The notes beneath the pieces are model-generated. The model was not told the origin of the DNA. It worked only from the letters and a program-made list of their open reading frames with translations, and ran no database searches. A stretch of DNA of 16,026 nucleotides from Spirogloea muscicola (taxonomy: Eukaryota > Streptophyta > Zygnematophyceae > Spirogloeales > Spirogloeaceae): NCBI GenBank assembly GCA_009602725.1, contig WELB01000107.1, positions 202,172 through 218,197 on the forward strand. Direction: 5' to 3'. Positions 8,332 to 16,026 of this stretch are shown here, one piece after another. Both the position numbers and the translations under genes were made by a program. The stretch's first letter is position 1. Every line of letters begins with the position of its first letter.

Positions 8332-8806
8332 CAGCAGTCTCCTTCTGGCCAGCTGCCCTTGCTAACGGTGGGGCACCTGATGTAAGCTCCTTCAAGTCCT
8401 ACACGATGTGTGCGTCTACAGTTTTGAGTTTAAACTGGGGCTTATATGGCCTCGGGATTAGCAAGCTGGCGGGACAAATCTTTTATCCGATCATCCCCTC
8501 TCTGCTTGCAAGCTAGGGCTTCAAAGTCAAGGTTTCTTCAGCCATTTTCTGGGCTTGCCAATCACGGCCATTGCCCTCTACTGGAAGAGTCTCGCTCTCT
8601 GGGAAGAGAAATCAAGATTTGAGAGCAGTGGCTGTGAGAGGCCAGCCCAAAGGAATGGACAAGGTCTGAAAGGGCCCTATGTCGCAAGAATCAAGATACT
8701 GAACGCTGAGACGTTAGCAAGGAGGCTCTCAGTAACCTCTGGTCAGTAAATGGAGGTCGTAAAATGGAGCCTTGGTTTGACAGCAGATCAAGAAAGATCA
8801 CGACAA
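8332..8806. other. Repeat-derived stretch without a gene
   Basis: This follows copy B. Bases 8629-8750 hold another fragment of the same family (GAGAGGCCAGCCCAA, GGACAAGGTCTGAAAGGGCC, CTCAGTAACCTCTG), resembling both 7386-7450 and 7630-7670. The rest shows no recognisable domain. The right end is presumably upstream flanking sequence of the NUP62 gene. Confidence 0.5.
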
Positions 8807-8854
8807 CCCTCAACCCTGAACCCTGAACCCTGAACCTGAAACCTGAACCCTGGA
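8807..8854 (+). repeat. Interstitial telomere-like array (CCCTGAA)n
   Basis: About seven 6-7 base units run head to tail: CCCTCAA, three perfect CCCTGAA, CCTGAAA, CCTGAA and CCCTGGA. On the complementary strand the unit is TTCAGGG, one base from the TTTAGGG telomere repeat of plants and many green algae. It lies about 235 bases upstream of the NUP62 start codon. It may be a relic of break repair, a simple satellite, or a promoter element akin to plant telo-boxes. Confidence 0.85.
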
Positions 8855-9088
8855 CTCCACACCTGCGAGGTCAGTTCAGCCCAGTGCTAGCGTCGCAGAG
8901 CCTGTGACGAGCTGAAGGCGCGGCTGGTGGCGGTCGTGCTGCGTCGTGGCCAGCATGCTGCCGGGGCCGGCGAGGACGGAGCGGCGGGGCTCGCAGTGCA
9001 GCCAGCCTGTGGCGCTGAGCGTGCCTTCCTCAGTCGCAGGCCCGCCATTGTCCTGCAGCAGCTGCAATAGCTGAGGGGGCAGGCGGCC
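8855..9088 (+). promoter_or_regulatory. Probable promoter and 5' leader of the NUP62 gene
   Basis: This is GC-rich sequence between the telomere-like array and the start codon. I see no convincing TATA box, as is common for housekeeping genes in GC-rich algal genomes. The start context GGCGGCCATGG is close to a strong eukaryotic initiation context (G at +4), and TGA/TAG stops occur just upstream in CAATAGCTGAGGG, supporting 9089 as the true start. The transcription start was not located. Confidence 0.5.
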
Positions 9089-12000
9089 ATGGCGAGCCCC
9101 TTCTCCGGCTTCAGCTTCGGGACCGGCGGCACGGCTTCCGCCGGGGGCTCGGCGCCGGCGCCGGCGTTCAGCTTCGGCACGACGGCCGCCGCGCCGGCGT
9201 TTGGCGGCGCCGCCCCCGCCGCATCGCCATTTGGGGCTCCGGCCGCGCCCGCCTTTGGCGGCGGCGGCCCCGCGAGCGCGCCCACGTCTGGCTTTGGCGC
9301 TGCCTTCTCGTCGCCAGCGCCCGCCTTCGCCTTCGGCTCTGCCGCCGCAAGCGGCGGCAGCAGCCCTTTTGGCAGCTCCACTCCTGCGGCGCCCTCCTCC
9401 ATCTTCGGCAGCGCTGCCGCTGGCGCTTCACCAGGACCCACATTCGGCGCCGCAGCGCCAGCGGCGGCGGCGGCGTCGCCATTTGGGGCCCCGTCGTCGT
9501 CGTTGTTCGGCGGCTCAGCGCCGGCCTTCGGGGCGGCCGCCAGCGGTAGCAGCGCGTTCGGGACTCCCACCTCGGCGCCCCTCTTTGGCGCCCCGGCGAC
9601 AGCCGCGGCGACGGCGCCGCTCTTCGGCACGCCGGCGCCGGCTCTGACGACGCCTGGCGCTGCCACTGGGAGCTCCATCTTTGGCAGCGCCGCGGCTGCG
9701 GCCCCGGTCTTCGGGGCCACGCCACCGCCGGCGCCAGCGCCGGTTGCAACAGCGCTGCCATTTGGTGGGGCGGCGGCCGGCACGTCGCCCTTCTTCTCGG
9801 CTGCCTCAGGCCCGGCGCAAGCTTTCGGGGCCCCCCAGCCTGCGCCGGCGGCCTCTGGCGCAGCTGGCGGCATCTTCGGCGCAGCGGCTCAGCCTGCCGC
9901 CAATGGCAGCCTCTTTGGTGCGTCCCAGCCGGCGGCGGCAAGCGGCCTCTTTGGGGCCTCCCAGCCGTCGTCAGCTGCCGCCGGTGGCCTCTTCGGAGCC
10001 GGCACTGGCGGGGCGTCCCTTTTCGGCAGCGGCGGTGGCGGCGGCGTGTTTGGCAGCTCCACGCCCGCCGCTGCCAGCTCCGGTGGCAGCCTGTTTGGCG
10101 CCTCCCAGTTCGCAACGCCTGCCGCGGCCTCCACTGGCGGCCTCTTCGGGTCCTCGCTGGCCTCGCCGGCCAGCGGCGGCATCTTCGGGACAGCTGCCGC
10201 CGCGTCCGCCGCTGGCACCGGCGGCTTCTTCGGCAGCACGCTGGTGCCATCGAGCACCTCGGGCTCCGGCGGACTCTTTGGATCGACAAACGCCAGCCCT
10301 GCTTTTGCGTCGAGCTCGATGGCGCCCAGTACCGCGGTGGCGGCACCGTCTGTGTCACCCTTCAGCAGCGTCATCGGTGCGACTCATATCCTGGCCAAGC
10401 GCCGCATGTGGGTGTTGATCAATTGCATGTATAGACGACTTTCATTTCAAGGCAAGGATTCTCTTGACATGTGACTGTCCATCCATGGCAGCTGCAGGTT
10501 CCTCAACGCCAGGCGCCGCGACGGCAGCCAATGCCCTGTTTGGAACGTCGGCGGCTCCGCCATCCGGTGGCCTCTTCGGAATGCCAGCAGCCTCGTCGTC
10601 AGCGGCTGGCAGCCTCTTTGCGATGCCCCCAGCCTCCTCCCAGGAGGCGCCGCCTGCAGCCACTCCGGCAGGTTCAGCGGCGATGCCGTCCACCTCGGCA
10701 GCCTCCACACCGTGTGTCCCCTTCTTCTCCATGCCAGCAAGCTCGGCGCCGACAGCAGCCATGGGCTCCTCCACCACTTCCGCCGCGACGGGCTTCAGCT
10801 TCAGCTTTGCCAGCTCCCCCGCTGCAGCGGCAGCATCCGCAGCATCCCCGCAAGTGGATGCGTCCCCTGCTCCTGACAGTACTGCTGCTGCTTCTCCCGC
10901 CTCCACCAGTGGCATGCCGCTGTCGTTCTCCCTGAGCGCCGCGTCTACAGTGGCACCTTCACCGTCGACATTTGCATCTGGCCCAAGCAGCGGCGGGGGC
11001 TTCAACTTCAGCCTCCCCGACACCAGCTCGGCCACCACATCAGCAGCCACCGCAGGGGCAGCCACCAGCGCGGCACCCACGACGGCTGTCGGCGCTGGCT
11101 TCAGTCTCTCTGTGCCAGCACCCGCCAGCTCAGGAGCAGGTTTCAGCCTGAGCACGCTGGCGCCGGTGGCAGCTGCCACGGCAGCAGCGTCAGGCCCAGC
11201 AGCTCCGGGTGCTGCATCCACACCTGCTGCTGGGATGCTTTCTGTGGCTCCCAAGCTGCCGTCAGAGGTGACAGGCAAGACTGTCGAGGAGGTGAGCTAC
11301 TGCCACTTGCTTGTAGTTGAATTGCGATCTAAAGAAATGGCAGGCAAGTGCGTTCATTTCAGACTGCACAGGATGTAAGCCTTTCAACGCCATAGTAAAG
11401 ATGTCTGTCAGTTGCTCGCTTAGGCAGGTGTCTTGGGCATGCAGATCATCAAGGGCTGGACGGAGGAGCTGGAGGAGCGGAGCGCGTGCTTCCGCAAGCA
11501 AGCCGAGGCGCTGGGCGAGTGGGACCGCCGCATCCTATCCAATCGCTCACTGCTATTGAGCCTCGAAGTAAATCCTTGTACCTGTCCGACTGTTGTGGCA
11601 CATTGTGACCTTTTTTCAATAAAGGGCATCTCAGCAATTCCAATGTACTTCATGCCATGCCAGTAGCCGGCTTGGATGAGCCTCTTGAGCTCTTACATTA
11701 GCGTCCTTAAGGTGAGTTCTCCAGGGCGAGGTTGCCAAGGTGGCGGAAGGCCAGAAGAGTCTGGAGAGGCAACTGGAGCTTATCGAGATGCACCAGCAAG
11801 AGGTAGGGCCACCAACTTGCTGTCGGCTCCGCAGCACAAAATGGATTTATCACCTATTAAGTGATGGTTGCTCGTTGAGAATCCTACAAGGCCTCCCTAA
11901 TAGAGGCCCCTCATCCTCGTGTTATGTTGCCTCATATCGAGCTCTATACTGCGGCTGTAGGTGGACAAGGCTCTGGAGAGCATGGAGGCTGAAGCTGAGC

Positions 12001-13259
12001 GGCTTTATCAGGAGGAGCGGCCGAGGCTGATAGTCAACGATGCCGCTGCCACTCGAGACAAGATGTTTGCTCTCAACCCTGGCAAATGCTGTCCTGTAAC
12101 AGCTGCTGATGCGGATGTTTGACGCAAGTGTCCTGGTAGCCTTATGTTGGTCAAGTCAGTACTGAGCTCAACGTTCCGTTACTATATTGAATTTTTGTTG
12201 ACATGCCAATGACATTGTCAGAAGGTGCCGACAGGCAGTCGCTTGATTTGATGCTGACTGAGTGAACTCGCGCCACAGTTGTCAAAAATTTATGCAATTA
12301 GATTGTTGACGGTGCTTGAGAAGCTGAGCACCATGGCACACAGGTACGAGCAAGCGGAGCTGGTGGAGCAAGAGCTGGAGCGCATGGGCGAACTCCTCAG
12401 GGAGACAATACAGCACTTGAACGCCAGCCAGGTTGCAAATTCAATCTGGCCGCCAGCAGATACTAGCACCAAGCTACACTTCTTGAATCTTTTGTTGCAA
12501 CTTCACAAGAAACTCGCAAGCGAGTTGCAAGCTACGAGCTTAATGTGGGTTCTCTACTGACTTGTTTCCACGTGCAGGGAGGAGACGTGAGCGTGGCAAG
12601 CGCTGCCAACCCCCTGGATGTCGTCGTGCGCATCCTGAACAACCAGCTGAGCTCGCTGGTGTGGGTAGACTCCAAGGTGAGCTGTGCAATTACCGGTGGG
12701 AAGTTACTCAGGTGCTTGCTAATGACTTGCAGGGATCCACCTTACATGGGCAGTCATCTTCATTATGGTCTTCAGTGACTGCTAGCTCAAGTCAGCATCA
12801 GAGGCACTGCAGATTACCCATAGTTTCTCAAAGTCATCCAGTTGTTTTGCTCACGATGCTTCACTTCGGCCAACTTTTGACAAAATGAATAGTTACCACA
12901 AACTGCAATAATCTGATGGAACGATGCCACTGCATACAGCCCTTGAGCGTGACGACCTTCTAGGATGCGCCCTGCATATTAAGCCCTCACAGTTGGACTG
13001 GACCGCTAAGCATAGAGTGGGATGTAGCCAGAGCCTCATGCATTGCGTGGACTCCAGCACCATGTGGAGTCACACTCTGGGGCACAGAGAGCCATGCCTT
13101 TCAGCTCCAATAACTTGCTCAAGTTTCACATTTTAAGCCGCAATTGCTGTGTCTCAACTTCTGTCCCAGGCAACGGAGCTGTCCAGCCGCATCCAGCAGC
13201 TCGTTGACCATGGAGCGGCGCTGAATCGGAACCTTATCGGGCCGCGGAGGATCAATTAG
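9089..13259 (+). CDS. NUP62: Channel nucleoporin NUP62/Nsp1, complete, eight exons
   Basis: This is the FG nucleoporin of the central channel of the nuclear pore, which forms the selective barrier and binds NUP54 and NUP58 through its C-terminal coiled coils. Exons: 9089-10376, 10492-11291, 11445-11567, 11725-11802, 11961-12064, 12344-12431, 12578-12676, 13170-13259 (TAG). Phases agree at every junction; predicted length is 889 aa. Residues 1 to about 465 hold about 33 FG motifs (SFG, PFG, AFG, then LFG/GLFG). Residues 466-680 are Ser/Ala/Pro-rich with FSFSF, FNFSL and FSLS motifs. Residues about 680-889 are the Nsp1_C domain: GKTVEE-IIKGWTEELEER, FRKQAEALGEWD, LERQLELIEMHQQE, EAERLYQEER, TRDKM-YEQAELVEQELERM, NPLDVVVRILNNQLSSLVW. 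The C-terminal order matches plant NUP62. The FG part is longer than in animals. The exon 5/6 junction rests on family conservation and on an unusual donor. Confidence 0.95.
10377..10497 (+). other. NUP62 intron 1 with two in-frame acceptors
   Basis: The donor is GTGCGA at 10377. Two acceptors six bases apart, GGCAG ending at 10491 and CTGCAG ending at 10497, both keep phase 1. Using the first adds two residues (Ala-Ala-Gly-Ser versus Gly-Ser). The intron is 115 or 121 bases. Both products would be viable, and the choice cannot be made from sequence alone. Confidence 0.8.
12065..12343 (+). other. NUP62 intron 5 with a weak donor GTTTGC
   Basis: The donor reads AAGAT|GTTTGC and the acceptor CACACAG|GTACGAG. 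This pair is phase 2 on both sides, rebuilds a Met across the junction, and yields TRDKM-YEQAELVEQELERM. That is the continuity expected for plant-type NUP62, so it was preferred over acceptors at 12278 and 12301, which would insert extra residues. The intron is 279 bases. Confidence 0.75.
12677..13169 (+). other. NUP62 intron 7, the longest at 493 bases
   Basis: The donor is AAG|GTGAGC and the acceptor CTGTCCCAG|GCA, both phase 0. It is three times the length of most introns in the gene. I found no nested gene, snoRNA-like box pattern or repeat-family fragment in it. Short open frames inside have no recognisable domain. Confidence 0.85.
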
Positions 13260-13479
13260 CTGCTCCTGCTAAAGTGCAGAGGGCATCTAATACTTCCAAG
13301 GAGGGCCTTCCTTCAAAACGGAGCGAGGTCGTTGTGCAGCCTTTGAACGATAGTCCAGGGGGTTGATTGAGATTGACTAGATTGTTGAACATTTCAGCCC
13401 GTAGAATAGTCATTTCGTAGTAATGAGTAGATATGTCAATCATTTCTTGCTGAAGCTCTAACAGAAGCGAGCTGGCCTC
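13260..13479. other. Short intergenic gap between convergent genes
   Basis: Only 220 bases separate the NUP62 stop from the stop of the minus-strand membrane-protein gene, so both 3' untranslated regions must fit here or overlap. I looked for the TGTAA polyadenylation signal used by many green algae and did not find a clear copy on either strand. A mildly AT-rich patch lies at about 13366-13444. Confidence 0.6.
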
Positions 13480-15356
13480 TCAAGCCCAGAAACATGTGAT
13501 GATGATGAAAATGCAGAACGCGAGGCCGAAGCAGGCACCAACGATTGCGCCAAACGTCTGTTATGATCGGAGGAAAGCCTTGATGATTGATCAGAACCTG
13601 TGTTTGTAGCATGACATTGGACATGGGCACGCAGAAGGTGCCTCCTAAAACTGGCCTTTCAGGATATCTAGATCCAATACACATGCAAAGCCCCACAATT
13701 GACCTGAAACCCCATGGAGCCACTCTTCCAGCTTGCCTACCACCACAGGCATCAACCAGTACTCGGCTGACACAGAACTTCGCAGTTGTGCACGAGCTGC
13801 CAAGGGTGAGTGCTGACCTGCGAGCGTGACCGGAAGTGGAAGTGGCACGTCGCCCATGTGAGGCCACGGTCAACAAACGGCGCGAGCAAGAGGGCCCTGC
13901 GATTGAGCGTGGCAGGACAGCAATATCACAGCTTGACACGAATGAGTTCATGAAATAAGCGTTTTGACTGTTCTCCAGAATTGCAGACCCACAAAGCTGC
14001 TCTGAAGCTTAATGGAAATACCCAAACCAAACCGACGTATGATGAGCTGAAACGCCTGATCCCTGGACCGACGCATGCATCCTACTGATTATCACTGCAC
14101 CCCGGTGGAAAAAAAAGCAAATTGCCCCCTCCTGTACCTCTGTGGCCTCCTGCCACTAGTACGAAGGTTGGGCCAGAACTTATACTTGTGATCCTCCAAA
14201 CATCTAAACATTTCCCCTTCACCATGAGACCTCGTCTTATTCTGGCAGACCTGCGCAACCTACCCGCCAGCACGTAGCAGCTTCGTGACCTGGCTGCCGG
14301 CCCACACCATTGCAAATACTTTGACAAACCTGCACTTGTTGGGCAGGTCGCAGAGACAATACAGGCAATGCAAATCAAGTCAAGAAGTCAAGCGAGGAGA
14401 TATCTGATTACGTCAGCGCAATGACCAGGTCTTCCTCCAAGCTTGACCATGAAGCCATCAAGATACATTGCGCAACCATATAGAACATATTTGAGGCCAT
14501 GACAAGAGTTCCACTACAGAGCAGCCAGCGCTTGGTGAAAGCCCAGTTGGACCTTGTACTAGGCACAACCAGCAGGGCGCATATGACGCGAAGCTGTGCA
14601 GGCCTGTGACTGTGTTTAGCAATGGCCAAACTACCTCTCAGCTGCCGGGAGGAAGCCGAGGCCGCCTGGCGATGGGGCGACATAGAACCTGCAACCAGAG
14701 GGCAGGTGGTCACACTTGCATAACCAATGGGGCCTGGAGGCGAGCACGCTGTGGGGCCTTGGAAGCACATGGAATCTACAACCACGTCCTCAGGGGTTGG
14801 GTTAGTCGCACGTCCTGCCGAAGCAGCGCCAAGCTGCTGCAGTCTGCAAGCAAGCAGCAGCGACCTCGGCGGTGGCTTTTGGCCTCTCAAAGAACGCGGG
14901 AGCTGCCGCAGGCGCCAGAAGGCTGCCATTTGATGGGGGCAGTTAAGGTGTCGAAGTGAAGGGGGTCCTAATACCCCTCAAAGTTAGTTAGTGTTTAGCA
15001 TGTGTACTGGAGGGCAGGGGCGATTGTAGAGAGATCTGAGGGTAAGATAGCGTGGTCTCAGCTCACCAGACAAAGAGGAAGGTGATGAGGTAGTAGACGG
15101 TGTTGAAGAGGCCGTACGCGAGGATCCCGGCGACGCCGAAAGAGCGCAGCTCCCGGGCTAACCTGCACTGCGGCGCCGCGGCGGAGTAGGCGTGCATACA
15201 TTAGGAGCCGGCACTAGACCTCTGCCTTTGTAGAAGAATGCGGCTGATGAATAGTTAACAGAGCGGCTGTGAAGGCCAGCCAGCGGTAGAGGCGTGCATA
15301 CTCCTGGCTCTCCAGCCGCCGCGCAGCCCACACGGACCGCAGCCTCGCGATGACAC
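13480..15356 (-). CDS. Small multi-pass membrane protein of plant/algal type, 5' end unresolved
   Basis: Minus-strand gene pieced together from six exons: 15356-15260, 15162-15067, 14688-14635, 14329-14264, 13777-13681, 13557-13480 (TGA). The first four join with matching phases and clear GT-AG ends, giving RLYRWLAF, then LRSFGVAGILAYGLFNTVYY, LITFLFVW-FYVAPSPGGLGFL, PAAER-FVKVFAMVW and AGSQVTKLLRAGG. The last exon gives TFGAIVGACFGLAFCIF, IIITCFWA and stop, a C-terminal transmembrane helix. About 161 residues are visible, with two clear hydrophobic spans. The exon 13777-13681 and its GTATTG donor are the weakest part. The pattern YG(L/F)NT.YY...FLFVWFYVAPSPGG...VWAGSQ resembles, from memory, a conserved plant/green-algal membrane protein of unknown function, possibly plastidial; location and function are not shown here. 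Confidence 0.7.
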
Positions 15357-15666
15357 CTGCGCCAAGGGGAGCGCCATCAAGTCAGAGGTGGCTGCCGCTG
15401 CTACAAGGCCTTCTGACGGCTTTGGACTCCATGAGGCCCGCCATCATGGCAAACGATGAACAGAATGTGCATAGAATTGGAAGACCCACGTTACATATAC
15501 CCTCTTTGCACATATTCTGGTGCTAATGGTGAGTCTATCATTAAAAAAGTTCCTTAATTTGCTGTGGCCTGTGCCAATGGAGCTGGCCTGGCGCTCACCA
15601 TTCCGTCCGGCGTGGTGCTCAGAGTCGCTCCATGACCTCGCGCCAGCCTTAACAGCGGTGAAGAGT

Positions 15667-15720
15667 CATCAGCGGCATCAGCGTCAGCGTCAGCCGGGCC
15701 CAGCTCAGCACCGTCAGCCC
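15667..15720 (+). repeat. Degenerate CATCAGC/GTCAGC tandem repeat
   Basis: A run of CATCAGCGG, CATCAGC, GTCAGC, GTCAGC and later CAGCACC, GTCAGC units gives a 6-9 base periodicity. In one minus-strand frame it would read as alternating Ala-Asp. It could be low-complexity coding sequence or a simple repeat. Confidence 0.6.
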
Positions 15721-15819
15721 CACGGCGAGGGGCTCCGCACCCGTGTTGGAGTCACGTTGACCAGCCGCCGGCGCCCATCGGCGACCGCCCACAGGAGACT
15801 GGACGCAAGCCTGGCCTTG

Positions 15820-15900
15820 CGAGCATTCGTGAATGAAACGCAATGACATTACATGCAATGAACGAATTATTAATGGAATGAAATGATATTGACTCGTGGA
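15820..15900. other. AT-rich patch with AATGA/CATT echoes
   Basis: In an otherwise GC-rich flank this stretch repeats GAATGAAA, CAATGACATTACATGCAATG, GAATTATTAATGG and GAATGAAATGATATT. GCATTCGTGAATG is near-palindromic. The low GC and the position among possible 5' exons of the minus-strand gene would suit a small intron or a promoter. No specific site is called. Confidence 0.4.
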
Positions 15901-15925
15901 ATGCCCGCTCTCACGTCGTGCACAT

Positions 15926-15951
15926 GATGCGGCGGCGACGGCGGCGGCGTG
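15926..15951 (+). repeat. GCGGCG triplet run
   Basis: A short CGG/CGA triplet run (ATGCGGCGGCGACGGCGGCGG) is followed by GCCGCCGGGC on the same strand, so it can also fold back on itself. It is consistent with low-complexity coding sequence at the 5' end of a GC-rich gene. Confidence 0.6.
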
Positions 15952-16026
15952 GCATTGCCGCCGGGCCCTGCAGCGGCTCGCAGGCCCCGGCGTGGCCCCG
16001 GGCTCGGGCCCTCCGCCGTGCGGGCG

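Larger units (their letters stand above)
15357..16026 (-). other. Probable 5' part of the membrane-protein gene, exons not resolved
   Basis: The first confident exon (15356) opens with a phase-1 acceptor GGCGCAG, so at least one earlier exon must lie in this stretch or beyond the window. Candidates on the minus strand are a GC-rich piece at about 16026-15920 ending at GACGTGAGAG, which looks like a donor, and a hydrophobic stretch, LAVGLTVLSW then ARLTLTLMPLM, at about 15730-15660. Another good donor, GAATGGTGAGCG, is at about 15603-15592. Phases did not resolve into one model, so no CDS is called. Confidence 0.35.

Noticed and set aside
7768-8516. Plus-strand open frames in repeat copy B
   Set aside because: The equivalent positions in copy A contain stops and frame changes, and no domain is recognisable.
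8887-10374. Long open frames antisense to the NUP62 first exon (328, 396 and 161 codons)
   Set aside because: They follow from the GC-rich, stop-poor codons of the FG-repeat exon read backwards. Their translations are Ala/Pro/Gly or Arg-rich with no domain, whereas the sense frame gives a clear nucleoporin.
9089-13259. Calling the nucleoporin NUP98, NUP54 or NUP58 because of its LFG motifs
   Set aside because: The C-terminus is an Nsp1_C coiled coil with the WTEELEER, YEQAE and NPLDVVVRILNNQL motifs of NUP62; no autoproteolytic NUP98 domain is present.
13436-13951. Minus-strand 171-codon open frame
   Set aside because: It overlaps the last exons of the membrane-protein gene in a different frame. 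The frame giving the C-terminal transmembrane helix (13557-13480) and a matching acceptor explains the region better.
14408-14929. Minus-strand 173-codon open frame
   Set aside because: It runs through an intron and out of frame over the 54-base exon 14688-14635, whose FYVAPSPGG frame joins perfectly in phase to both neighbours.

Overview
The window is nuclear DNA from a eukaryote, most likely a green alga. It has spliceosomal GT-AG introns, very GC-rich exons next to mid-GC repeats, a plant-type NUP62 C-terminus, and a multi-exon membrane-protein gene that resembles a family I associate with plants and algae. Species and class cannot be fixed from this sequence. No bacterial operons, rRNA, tRNA or CRISPR arrays were seen.

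Layout. 1-1265 is GC-rich to G-rich DNA with no convincing gene; it holds a short duplicated motif, a fragment of a dispersed repeat family and a near-perfect palindrome. 1266-3541 is repeat territory: nested inverted repeats (1300-1440 with 2611-2715; 1481-1657 with 1907-2116), then a long repeat (copy A). 3542-4599 is unassigned. 4600-6477 on the minus strand is a two-exon leucine-rich-repeat gene (RNI/F-box-LRR style), cut off at its 5' end by a single N at 6478. On the other side of the N is a fragment of a non-LTR retrotransposon reverse-transcriptase ORF, and then repeat copy B (6867-8331), a diverged direct copy of A. A short array of CCCTGAA units, resembling a telomere repeat, lies at 8807-8854.

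9089-13259 on the plus strand is a complete eight-exon gene for the channel nucleoporin NUP62 (predicted 889 aa): a long charge-free FG-repeat region followed by the coiled-coil Nsp1_C domain. Tail to tail with it, with 220 bp between the stop codons, is a minus-strand gene (13480-15356, 5' end unresolved) of at least six short exons for a small multi-pass membrane protein.

The three genes have no obvious shared pathway: nuclear transport, an LRR adaptor-like protein and a membrane protein. Their neighbourhood looks like ordinary algal gene spacing interrupted by repeat insertions. The best leads are the unusual FG domain, the A/B repeat pair flanking the LRR gene, the large inverted repeat, and the suspicious junction at the N.
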